In this document: positions 35,303 to 46,300 of the stretch, piece after piece
Numbering within the stretch: position 1 is the first letter of the stretch
Layout of the letters: each line of letters begins with the position of its first letter
NCBI GenBank assembly: GCA_963920575.1
Contig: OY986971.1
Coordinates: 2,480,001-2,544,000 of the forward strand
Origin: Narthecium ossifragum
Lineage: Eukaryota > Streptophyta > Magnoliopsida > Dioscoreales > Nartheciaceae
Direction: 5' to 3'
Length of the DNA: 64,000 nucleotides
Made by a program: the position numbers and the translations under genes
The notes under the pieces: model-generated
The model's input: only the letters and a program-made list of their open reading frames with translations
Database searches by the model: none
What the model was told of the DNA's origin: nothing

Positions 35303-37697
35303 ATATAGGATCACATTTAACTTGATATCAGATGATGGGCCAATGAGTTTAGAAAGTACGTTTAATCTTTACAAACTCAGCTCATCAAAGAATAAAGATA
35401 TGAAAAAAATAAATATTGTATTAATTAGAGCAAAGTCACCTTAGTATGCTACATAAACTACAATGATGAGATAATTGAGATTAATATTTCCAAATCGTGA
35501 ATATATATATATATATATAGACCACCTATCATATCTACCTTATAAGAATAGGTGACAGTTACTTTTATGACTCAGATTATGACTCATCATCTGAGTCATG
35601 AAATTATACACACGTGACATAAGATTAAAATTAAATAAATAAAAAAGAGAGGATAGTGGGCTGACATGGAATAAGTTATTGGAGAGATGAGAGAAAGAGA
35701 GGATGAGTGTGAGTAGTTAGCCATGTCACCTGGTACGGGCCCATCACCTACTATCATATATGAGCCACTAAAAACGAAACTTTTATAAACATCTCTTTTT
35801 TTCACGAGAAAGCCTAACTCTCGTTACTATTCCAGCATGTGTCACATGACCCATGTCATCATATATTATATATATCGCCTAAGTTTTCTCTTCATCTTCC
35901 TTCTCTAAGAAGGTTTGTTATCACTTTATGTGACAATTAATATTGCTCTCATTGATGAACCCTAAACTCAAAGAACCATATTAATGCTATAAGCTAGACA
36001 CTATTTTACCTACGTACTAACGACAATTATTAAAATTAAGGTACACATGCATGAATAGCAACAAGCTAAGCAACTTTAGCTTATATATGTATATAATATG
36101 ATCACCATGTTTATTATGGGGTCAAAAAGGTAAGGCTCAAACGTCCAAACCGACCTTTAACGTGGTAGCCATTGCTACAACACGAGCCAAACCGGCCCCT
36201 TTGTCTATTTCGCCAGCTGTACTGCTGTACATGGATAAGGACACCATACTTTTCCTAACCCTAATAGTACTTGCAAAGTTGAAGTATTTTACGATAACAA
36301 GTTGTTCTCATTTGACTATCCAACTATTAATGAATGCAAGAGGTTTGTGTGCTAACAAAAGTTGCTAATATTATAAGAATAAGTTTTTGTGCAAATGCCC
36401 ACGTGGCATGTGCACTTCACATGTATATAAATCAGTAGCTGTGCTACCATTTCATATACACGCCGATAGACATGTATCGGTAGTGGGCTACTGATAGGTT
36501 ATACATGTCGATAGAAATGTATATGAATCGACAACGGGCCTATCGGTAGTGGGATACCGATAGATTGTACATACATATCGGTAGTGGTCTATCGATAAAC
36601 ATGTATATAAATCGGTAGCACAACTACCGATTCAATACATGTGAAGTGCAACCGAGAATGTCTGGAGAGGGAACACCTCAGGAACCGGTCCATTCCTCCA
36701 ACGGCTACTTCTGCATACGTGGACGGGGGAGCTTCCACGTCAGCACCTGACATCTTACAGGCCCACTGTGTTCTGACAGGTTGCAGCGGCCTTTTTTTAG
36801 AAGGGGATATTAAACTATTCTGCTGCGCGGCCGATTTCTCCATCTGATCGCCGATTTAATAACGATATTTTAGTTAGATGTGAACACGTGGCACACGTCT
36901 TTGTCAGCGCGCCGATCTCCACGAGTGCGATTCCCGCGCTCGCCGATTAATAGCTTTCGGCGGATAAAACGCGTGCCGCCGATCGCGGCCGGGGCTAGGC
37001 GTGCGATTCCTCCATACTTTGCCGTGGATATTGCAACTAATTACGATGAGACCTCATCTATATTTACCTATATATTCGGACAAAAAATGAATATTGTACA
37101 AAATTATTTTTCTAAAAAGTGATTTTTTTTTTGTGGGTGTTTGATGCATTGTTAACTTAAAAAAAACTAGAACTTTAGTACAATGTCATCTTGAATTCTT
37201 TCAAGTGAACAAAAAATCAGAACTAAGGAATAAGACTATGTATTTTGATAAAATTCATAATAAAAAAGAAAATTTTCATAATTTGATCATTTTTTCGTCC
37301 CATTTTTCTCAAACCAAGCACAAAGGAAGCAATTATAGAATGTAAAAAACCAAGCACCAAACAATGATGGGTATAATTGTCAGGCAAGTTATGAGAAAAA
37401 ACAAATCCATTGTTAAGAAAAGGGTGGAGGCTTTGGATGGTTCCCATCAAACATCTCTAATAAAGAATTTCTTATCTTATCTAGGTTTTCACAAGGATCT
37501 TATGTGCTAATTCTAATATAGGAGTGGTAAATAAGAGAGAGCATCACACCTTTGCTCAAGACTCTCCTCTCCCTTCATTCCTTTCTTTTCTCCACTCCCA
37601 AGCAAGCACCCATAGATATATAGCAAGGGATCAGACCCAAAACTCCCATAGAGGTTGTTGAGAGACTTGAGAAGAAGAGTGTAGCCGAGAAGAAGAG
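35303..37697. other. Intergenic DNA and promoter of the XTH gene
   Basis: An AT repeat lies at about 35500-35520. I see no gene. The MITE-like unit at 36411-36650 is listed separately. GC-rich DNA at 36650-37020 gives chance frames on both strands. The XTH promoter should lie in 37100-37620; a TATA-like GATATATAGC at about 37615-37624 sits some 75 bases before the start codon and is followed by an A/G-rich leader. Confidence 0.4.
36411..36650. mobile_element. MITE-like palindromic element of about 240 bp
   Basis: TGCACTTCACATGTAT at 36411-36426 is matched by its complement ATACATGTGAAGTGCA at 36635-36650. The inside is built of repeated TATCGGTAGTGGG and CGATAGA-type words in both orientations, so the whole unit can fold. 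No coding potential. Target duplication not clear. Confidence 0.65.
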
Positions 37698-39906
37698 ATG
37701 ATGGGTTCTTTGTTTAATTTGGTTTTGTTGCTATGCTTCTCTTCTTCTCCCCTGTTTGTATGGCTTTCCTCTGCTTCCCTTACTGGTGCTCTTCTTGAGA
37801 ACATCCAGACCTTGTCGTTTGATGAAGGGTACACCCAGATTTTTGGTGATAGTAATCTAATGGTGGTTCGAGATGGGAAGGCCGTTCACATCTCTCTTGA
37901 TGAGCGAACAGGTCCTTTTTCCCCCCGTAAAAATGACTTTTTTTTTTATGTTTTTGTTTGGTTTAATTTCATGGGAGATTGGATTTCACAGAGAAGTCTC
38001 TGTTTTTCTTCCTTTTTATCGTGATAATGTGATGGTTAATTGGTTTTTGTGATACCCAGGTGCTGGATTCGCTTCTCAGGACCTTTATCTCCATGGGTTC
38101 TTCAGTGCCTCTATCAAGCTCCCTGCGGATTACGCTGCCGGTGTTGTGGTTGCCTTCTATGTGAGTAGGAATGGGCTCTCTTTATCTAATCTCATATGCC
38201 CTTTTGAGGTTTTAGCTGTTTGATTGTTGTGTCGCTAATTTACCTATGGATTTTCCAGACTTCTCTTTGGAATTCATCTTGGTTTTGTTTGTTCATGTTT
38301 ACTTGTTTTATTTGCGAGAACTCATCTGGATTTAATTTGTTTTCCAGTCTAGCACCCATTTGGGTCTATGTTTCTAGCTAGTTTGAATTCAACCATATTC
38401 GTGTTCCTTTCTAACCTCTGATACTGTACTTGATAACAATTTCTGTGTTTTTTGGTACTTTTAGATGTCCAATGGTGATGTATATGAGAAGAACCATGAC
38501 GAATTAGACTTCGAGTTCCTGGGCAACATAAGGGGAAGGGACTGGAGGGTGCAGACCAATGTTTATGGTAATGGGAGCACAGCTGTTGGGAGAGAGGAGA
38601 GATATGGCTTCTGGTTTGATCCCACTGAGGATTTCCACCAGTATTCCATCCTCTGGAGTCATGAAAGGATTGTGTAAGATCAAAGGGAGCAAAAACTATG
38701 CAATGTCTTTTCATCAACCTGTATGCTTTAGATTTTGCAATGTTAACTTTTCGCCTTGCTTCATGTATAGCTCTTGTTTGATTTGAGAAGTTTTTGGTGA
38801 TGGAGTTTGACTTCTTTCGATAATTTTTGTTCGGATTTTGGGTTAGAAGGTTGCTTTATTGATTTCCATCTTTCTTTGAACTTTGTTGAGTTCGACTTTT
38901 TGCTTGTTTGTGTTTATTTTTCAGTTCATAATGGTCCTAGGCAAGTTATCTCTTCAAGGCTAGGCAAGTGAAATCAGACATGGACAAGATAGTTGCTACT
39001 TTGATTGGAATTTTCCCTTGTAATGAACAAGGCCATCTATTTTGCTTTAAAGATATATATATATATATATATATATAAGAAATAAACTTGAATTCTTCCT
39101 TTTTATGAGTGTGTAGTATGCCCTTCATATTTGCTTAAGCAACTCTGGATTCTTTCTCCTCCTTACAGCCCAAGTTGTTTGCCATCCTTTTTTCCAGATA
39201 GTTTCAAAAGAGGAATGAAAACAAAGGACAGCTGAACTCATTCCTCTCCCTTTTACTATCAGTTTCCCTACATTTATCATTTGTTCCTGTTCATGTCTCT
39301 CTATGTATTGCGAGCCAGATGTACATGTTTCATAGCTCTTGTACGCTTCTGCTTCAGAATCAAGGCAATGCTACTGCAAATTAAATAGGAAACACTCTTC
39401 TTTTGTTCAGATTCTACATTGATAGCATTCCAGTCAGGGAGGTGGTGAGGAATGAAGCCATGGGAGGAGCTTTTCCCTCCAAGCCCATGTCCCTTTATGC
39501 CACCATCTGGGATGGATCCAGCTGGGCCACTGCTGGCGGCCGATACAAGGTCAATTACAAGTATGCACCGTACGTTGCTGAATTTTCCAGCCTCATCCTC
39601 CATGGCTGCACTGTCGACCCCCTCGATCACTCATCTACCTGCAACGAACAAGACTCTAATCTTCATAACACCATGACAATGTCGACTGATCAGCAAAAGG
39701 CAATGCAGGATTTCCGGTTAAAGCACATGACTTATTCATATTGCTATGACAGTCTACGGTACCCTGTGCCGCCTCCAGAGTGCTCAATTGATCCTCATGA
39801 GGCCAAACTTTTCGATGGAGCTGGCAGTGTCAAGTTCGGCGATCACCAGCGACACAAGAGGCACCGTCGCAGGAGCTCCGGCAGCCGGGCTGATGCCACC
39901 ATTTGA
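37698..39906 (+). CDS. XTH: Xyloglucan endotransglucosylase/hydrolase, XTH27/28 type (group III-B)
   Basis: Four exons, 37698-37911, 38060-38160, 38465-38673 and 39411-39906, join in frame to 339 residues with GT-AG borders. The N-terminus has a signal peptide ([20 protein letters not shown]). The GH16 active site is [10 protein letters not shown] at residues 116-125, with E118 as nucleophile and E122 as acid/base. A conserved N-glycosylation site, NGST, follows in [45 protein letters not shown] and [12 protein letters not shown] are XTH blocks; the C-terminal XET domain has the usual cysteines ([25 protein letters not shown]). The long basic tail ([16 protein letters not shown]) is as in XTH27/28. 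The enzyme cuts xyloglucan in the cell wall and rejoins it to other chains or to water. Either of two adjacent ATG codons could be the start. A TA microsatellite lies in intron 3 (about 39055-39077). Confidence 0.93.
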
Positions 39907-41189
39907 CTTAATGGCGTGAGGGTATGACTGGTCCTTATGTATTCCTACATGTATAGATTGTGGATAAAGAGGATTTATTGAGATTGGTAGGGGTGATGGC
40001 TGGGGTTCTACTATTGTCCTTGTTGTGAGTGTTGATATGATTACTATTTTGCACCTGAAATAAATATGTGGGGTTGAATAAAGAAGGTTGGGGGTGGCTT
40101 TTTTATTCAAGTCTTTTGTTCTGTGGTGATGCTTGTAGGCCATGCCTCTTGTGTTTTGAGTATATATGTCTGTTTCTTTGTGGAGTTTGAATCATTCCCT
40201 TTTTCTTTTGACCAATGTGGATGCTATGGTGTGTACTATTTGGTTGCAAGTTTGAGGAGAGGCATGCTTGGATGTCTATCTTGTTTATTAGGAGGATGAG
40301 GGATGGGGTGATGGATGGAGGAGACAACTGTGGGTGGTGAGGTGAGGCCATGAAATTGATATCATGGTTCCTTCTGTCCATTAGGGGGGATCATTACAGC
40401 TTGGTAGTAGGGAATCTGGACAATGATCAAAGCAATGAGATTTGGTGACACGGATATGATATGTTGATGCTCCTTATTACTGCCTGCCAGCTAAATAGTG
40501 GTCCCTTGTAGTTGTTGTGGGACTGAAAACAGAGAGGCATCATATAAACAGAGGATATAAAGAATTGTGGTGTTAGAATGTATGTTTTATCCTTTCTTTC
40601 TTTTATTTTTAGCACATTATTATTTTTATAAGACGAAAAAAGCACTCCAAACAGAGAAAGGGAAATCCGAAGGCGGATCAGATAGCAGAGCAAAGACCCA
40701 GGTTCGTTGAATAGTGAGTTGCTGCAAGTTGATACATTAGATCCAAACCATGGCAACTGCCATGCATGCTAGTGTTGTTGTAAGTGTCTGTCAAAACTAA
40801 ATCGCATGTGACATTCTGGTAAAGGAAGGCCAAAACAAAACAAAAGTTGGGTTCACGAGTGTTCTTCCAAGGAAAGAGAAGGTCACCAGCCACAGCATCT
40901 GCATGCACTACTGTAGAAGAGAGAAGGATGCGTGCCATCAATCTTGTCACTTGTGAGTGATTGTGATTGCATAGGTACATAAGTCTGGATGCATCCTTAT
41001 GAAGATTTGCTATTCCTTCTTTGTGGTTACCCAAGGTGCATCGTAGAGAGGACACTGTAATAGGATCCACTACATGTGAATTTAAAGCCATAGAGAGACC
41101 TTGAGATGATATCTTGTTGGTAATCAAATTCATGAAGAAAGGCTTTCTTAGAAACCTTAGTAGATGGATTTCTATGAAGGACATAGATT
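39907..41189. other. 3' flank of XTH up to the retrotransposon insertion site
   Basis: 40000-40400 is probably 3' untranslated and downstream sequence of the XTH gene. A minus-strand open frame at 40678-41184 (168 codons) has some Cys/His-rich segments, but I cannot match it to a family and it has no support from splice or context, so I do not call it a gene. Confidence 0.4.
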
Positions 41190-41194
41190 ATTTG

Positions 41195-41335
41195 TGTTAG
41201 AGAGGAAATCTGACCGTTGACCGGTCAAATAGTCAAAGTCAAAATCCTATTTCACACTTAAGTATCAAACGATTGCAGTTGAGTTCTACTCTTTCAAATT
41301 AATGAATCAGAGATGTCAAGTAATATGGAAATCTA
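41195..41335 (-). repeat. Inverted copy of the LTR 3' (U5) end at the left border of the insertion
   Basis: The sequence TGTTAGAGAGGAAATCTGAC onwards is the reverse complement of the last ~140 bp of the LTR (compare 43200-43337). It directly abuts the target duplication. At 41328-41335 the word GAAATCTA belongs both to the inverted LTR and to the internal region that follows, so the join is at microhomology. Confidence 0.93.
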
Positions 41336-41717
41336 AGATACACGCCTCAGAAAAAATTGACCTAGTTTCAGAATGGCTAATCATCCTATTATACCATTTG
41401 ACAAACGTGTCATCAACCAATGGCCATGAGATGATGGGGTTTTTTGAAGAAAGGGTAGAAAGATTTAGGGTTCCAGAAAAGGGCAAATCCACAGAAGTAG
41501 GAAAAGAATGTACAAGAAAAGCCTCCTCGGCACCAAGGGAAGGAATACTCTCAGGAACGAAACAAGGACCCAAAATACATAACTGAGAGTTAGGATCACC
41601 TTCCCGGATCAAATAACCACTCCTGATGTCATCTGACTTCATGTTCTCATTGAAATCTCCCACAGCGGACATCACCTCCTTCTGCACATCGTTGTCAGCT
41701 TTGATCTCACGCACCAT
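41328..41717 (-). pseudogene. Truncated second copy of the antisense plant-mobile-domain gene (5' part)
   Basis: This is a copy of 54764-55149. It begins at the ATG at 41717 (MVREIKADNDVQKEVMS) and stays in one frame through GPCFVPESIPSLGAEEAF and KWYNRMISHSETRSIF until it is cut by the inverted LTR fragment. Compared with the full copy it has four additional bases near 41583 (ACTGAGAG against AGAG), so this partial copy keeps a frame that the full copy has lost. The LTR at 42071 supplies its upstream sequence, as in the full copy. Confidence 0.85.
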
Positions 41718-42070
41718 GATGACGAACAAGTGTAAACGCCGGAGTTAAGAGGAAAAGAACAAAGAACCGCCGCGGAGGTAGGTAAAGAGCAGTAAAACCC
41801 TAGGAGACTTGAAGAAGAAGACAGGCGAAGAAAGTTCTTTTCTGGCTGAAGGAAGGAATTTAAATAAAGGGTTTTTTGTCGTTACTTGCCAAAAGGTTTA
41901 AATGCCAGATCCCAAAAGATTTGGATAGAGAAAAGAAACGGCGCAGCGGTTCATTTTCCTAAACATCCGCCATAATTAAATTTGAAAACCCAGGCAAAAC
42001 GGTCAAATCCCGGATGATGCGGTCACCTCGTCATTAAAGTGTCTCCTCGATTACCGCATGGGGGGCAAAA

Positions 42071-43337
42071 TGTTAGCCAAAATAATGGCTAACTCATAAA
42101 TGACGGACACGTAAGCAAAAGTCAATTACTAAATGGACGATAACTACATAATCTTATCGACCAGATGAAACCTATCGACCAAATGAACGATTGAGTCTAT
42201 CGACCAAATGGACGATAAAATATCGACCAAATGAAACGATGGAATCTATCGACCAAAATGGACGATAGAATTTTAACCAAATGGACGATATAGTCCATAT
42301 GGCGTCGTCATTTAAAGGATTATGGACGATCATCGCCCAAAAGTCACAATTGGACATGTTACACAATTTTATCGTCCAAAAGCAATTAACACGTGTGCCA
42401 AATATGGTTAAAAAACACATGCAGGTATGACGTGGACAAGAAACGATAAGTAAGCCAGCATAATCATGACGTATGCAATGAACGAGAATCAACCACGTGT
42501 ACTCTCCAAACCAGACACGAACGTGGGAGAAGCTGTTACGGAGCAGTTCGCACACGATCTCCTCCTTCCACGCCATCAGCCCTCAAGGCGGGATCAGTTA
42601 TTCAGTTCCTTAGTATAAATAGCTTCTCTTCTCCACTGTAAACCCCCCCGACAACCTGTAACCTGCTCTTAAGCATGGCTTTCGTTTCTTTTGTACCTGT
42701 AAGTTGATTAATAAAGCTTTCAGTTTGATTAATGGTGTCTTTTATTACTTTCTTAGTATAATTTCGATAATGTAGTCGTTTTAATCGTCTTCTCCTCTTT
42801 TCTTTTCTGTTTTGTAGTTTTAGATTAATGGATTTCTTTCCGTTTCCGTTTTATGTCCGTTTCTTTTCCATAGTTTAATTAAGTTAAATTAGTTTGGAGT
42901 AAGATTAAATTAGTCTTTTAATTACTGTTTTCGTTATTCATGATCGTAGGAGTATTTTAAGATTAATTTAGGTTCAATTAGTTCTTTTTATTGCTTTTCC
43001 TACAGCTTTCTTTATTGTTTTCCATTAGAGTAAGTTACTGCTTTCTTAGATTAAGTTAATCCATAGATTTAAATGCATTTCTTAGATTCAGTAATTTAAG
43101 TTGATCTTTATGCTTTATTTAATTCCGTAATCTTAGATAATTCAAAACTTTTCTTAGGTTAATTTGGATAATTAGATTATTTAATTAGGTCTAATCTAGA
43201 TTTCCATATTACTTGACATTTCTGGTTCATTAATTTGAAAGAGTAGAACTCAACTGCAATCGTTTGATACTTAAGTGTGGAATAGGATTTTGACTTTGAC
43301 TATTTGACCGGTCAACGGTCAGATTTCCTCTCTAACA
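42071..43337 (+). repeat. 5' LTR (1267 bp)
   Basis: It begins TGTTAGCC and ends CTCTAACA, giving TGTTAG/CTAACA inverted ends. A TATA box (TATAAATA, 42614-42621) marks the U3/R side and AATAAAGC near 42710 can serve as poly(A) signal. The length is identical to that of the 3' LTR. Before it stands GGGGGGCAAAA, the polypurine tract normally seen before a 3' LTR, showing that the preceding segment derives from the element's own 3' internal region. Confidence 0.95.
42120..42300. repeat. Array of palindromic subrepeats in the LTR U3 region
   Basis: TATCGACCAAATGGACGATA and variants occur about six times in 180 bp. The unit is nearly its own reverse complement (TATCG.CC...GG.CGATA). The same array is in the 3' LTR at about 55552-55730. 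Such U3 arrays can be binding sites for transcription factors; which one is unknown. Confidence 0.8.
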
Positions 43338-43342
43338 TTTTT

Positions 43343-43360
43343 TGGCACGCCCGGTGGGAC
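43343..43360 (+). other. Primer binding site
   Basis: TGGCACGCCCGGTGGGAC lies five bases after the 5' LTR and starts with TGG, the complement of a tRNA CCA end. The sequence is of the kind reported for Ogre/Tat elements primed by tRNA-Arg; the exact tRNA is not verified here. Confidence 0.75.
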
Positions 43361-43375
43361 CTGTGTCAAGACTTT

Positions 43376-46300
43376 ATGGAAGTCGGTCAAGTTGGACCAG
43401 ACGGAATGGTCATCACTAGGACTGGGTTTGACACCAATAGTGGTAGTGGAAACGTCGCTAATCAGGGCGATGGCCAACAAAGTCCAATTACGGTCGAGGA
43501 GGAACCTGTTCTTTTTCCACCTCTCGACCAATCACATATTCCTCCACCTGCTCCCCCACCACACATAGAATATCGAGATAGGGTGGTTTATCGCTCTGTA
43601 GAGCGAGGGAACTCATCGGCCAGAGTTGGCCTAGACCTAGGAAACATAACATCAAATACAGCCCAAAATATGGTCGATGAAGCTTTACATGCTAACAATC
43701 AGCAGATGGCAAGTCATATTGCCACTGCTCTAAGGCCTTTTATTGACACTATGCAGACTTTTATAAACGCAGTTTTGTCTCAGGCAAACCCTGGATCAAA
43801 TGTTGCTAGGCCTACCATGTCAGCAATCCCTATCGGCCAAAACTCCACCCAAAACAATCGTCCATTTCAGCCCAATACGGTCATGGGACCTGGTGGTAAT
43901 AACGGTTTTGTTCTTTTACAAAATCCAATGCATAGCCAAAACCGTATCGGCCAAAATAGCCAAGTTAGCCAAACTAGTACAACCCATCATCTGCCATCGA
44001 TGAATAATGATAATAATCCAAGACCAAATTTAATCGGTCAAACATCTGGGTTATTTCCATCGCCAACACAAATACCTCATAATAATGAGGTGTTAACTCC
44101 TGGAGCAATGCTAAACAATAGTGTCCCTCCTCTTCAAGGAGTTCAAGGTGGTGTTGTGCCTCCTGTACAGGGAGCGCCTAATAATGGAATTCCTTTAGGT
44201 CAGGGTATACCAGCAGGTGGAATGTCTTTGGTTATGGGCGAGAACATTCTTCAAAACATTCCCCAGAATGTTCCTCCTAATGGCCAGAACTTTGTTTACC
44301 CAAATAATGGCAAGAACTTCGTTTACCCAAATAATGGCCAAAACATTGTTTACCCGAACAATGGCCAAAACCTTGTTTACCCAAACAATGTCCAAAACCC
44401 TGTTAACCTAAACAATGGTCAAAATGTTTTCCAAAATAATGGCCAAAATATCGGCCAAAATAATAATTTGGATGCTCAAGGCCAGGGGTTTTCACAGAAT
44501 AACTATGTGCAACTAGGTGGCCAAGTTAATCGGCCAGTAGGCAATAATTTTTATAATCAAAGAATGGCCGACGGACAACGCTTGGGTGATATCCCCTATC
44601 AGAATAATTATCGACCATATGAGGCACCTGTGTATTATGCTCGACCACAAAACGAGCAGTATGACCAGGTGTACAACAACCCTTTTTATAATCAGGCCGA
44701 TGCTCTACGTGAACAAGTTGCCAAGATTCTATAAGAGCAAATCGGTTTAGGACGACCAGCTACTTGTCCAACTTATAGGAAGCCTTATCCCGATTGGGTT
44801 GACCAAATGCATCCGTTTCCTAGGAACTATAGAGTTCCAGAGTTTACTATGTTCTCTGGGGTAGATGAAATATCGACCATTGAACACATAGGGAAGTTCT
44901 CCATGCAATGTGGAGACGTGAGCGATTTTGTCAAACTTAGACTATTCCCTAACTCTTTATCCGGGGTAGCTTATTCATGGTTCATTAAGCTATCGCCCAA
45001 TTCTATTCAAAATTGGCAGCAAATGGAACATGCGTTCCATTCTCAATTTTATAAATCAGAACCAGAAATCACAATGGCCGATTTAGCTCAACTTAGACAA
45101 CGGTCAGATGAGAATGCTGAATCATTCTTACAAAGATTTAAAAGAGTGAGAAGTAGGTGCTTTATTCCCTTGCCTGAAAGGGAATTTGTAAAAATCGCTC
45201 AAAGTGGATTAGCCTTTGAACTTAAGAAAAAGTTCCAAGATAGGGATTTTATTGATCTATTTCAACTACAGACTAGCGCTATACGCTATGAGCAATTGTT
45301 GAGGGAAGAAGATCAAATGAAATCATCTTCCAAGGGAACTTATTATAGAGATACTAACTATGAAATAAACCAAGTTAGTGAAGTAGATGAAGAAAACTAC
45401 AACATGAACGATGTTTATTTGGCCGAGCTCCTTAAAGGAAAACTTTATATATGTAAAGCTCTTGCCAAACTTGAGCGAGAACTTAAGGGTAAAGAAGTAA
45501 TTAGAGACGGTAAACGTCCAATGCGAAAGTTTTCTTTTGATGTTTCAAAGGCTGATCAAATCTTTGATCAATTACTCAAAGATAAACAAGTTAAATTGAA
45601 AGATGGACATGCTATGCCAAGCCTTGATGAGATCAAGGGCAAAAGATATTGTAAGTGGCATAATGCTTGGTCGCATCACACTAACCAATGTTTGGTTTTC
45701 CGTAATGTTTTGCAGGATGCGATTGATTCCGGTAGGATTGGTTTCCCAGCCAAACACATGGGAGTTGATGCAAATCCTTTCCCCAAAGCTGCTCCAGTGG
45801 GGATGGTGCTGACTGACGTGGCGAACTTCAAGTTGCCAAAGTTCAAGATCGTCATCGACGAGACTGAGGACGACAGTCGTCCAGATGTGTTCACCAGACT
45901 TGGTCAAGACAAAGGGAAGGAGCCTGCCATTCCACATGTCTGCCCAAGATGTCATTGGGATCTCAGTCGCCCGATGACACCGTTCTCGAGGACCAAGTTT
46001 CCTCATTCACAGTCTAGGTAGTGGAACAGGGTTAAGTCTCATGTGTATCCCAAAAGCTTTATGCCTCAGCCTTACAAGCCAGAGCGATGGTATAACTACA
46101 ACTGCTATACTCGTCGCTCAGTTCATGTGGAGGAGATGACAAGGACTCAGTACCGCCGCCACCAGAAGAAGTATGGCCAGATGATGAAGGCCAAGCAAGC
46201 CCAGAAAACCAACCTAAGTCAGGATGAGGAGGTTGAGTATATTGAAGAAGATGTTGCTGTTTCCAATGCAACAGAGTCTTCAAAAAGCAAGTTCCATCGT

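Noticed and set aside
40678..41184. 168-codon minus-strand open frame beside the retrotransposon
   Set aside because: No family match, no splice or context support; listed as unresolved intergenic sequence.
42172..42576. 134-codon minus-strand open frame in the LTR, repeated at 55604-56011
   Set aside because: Its presence in both LTRs only reflects LTR identity; the C-terminal half is made of the palindromic subrepeats.
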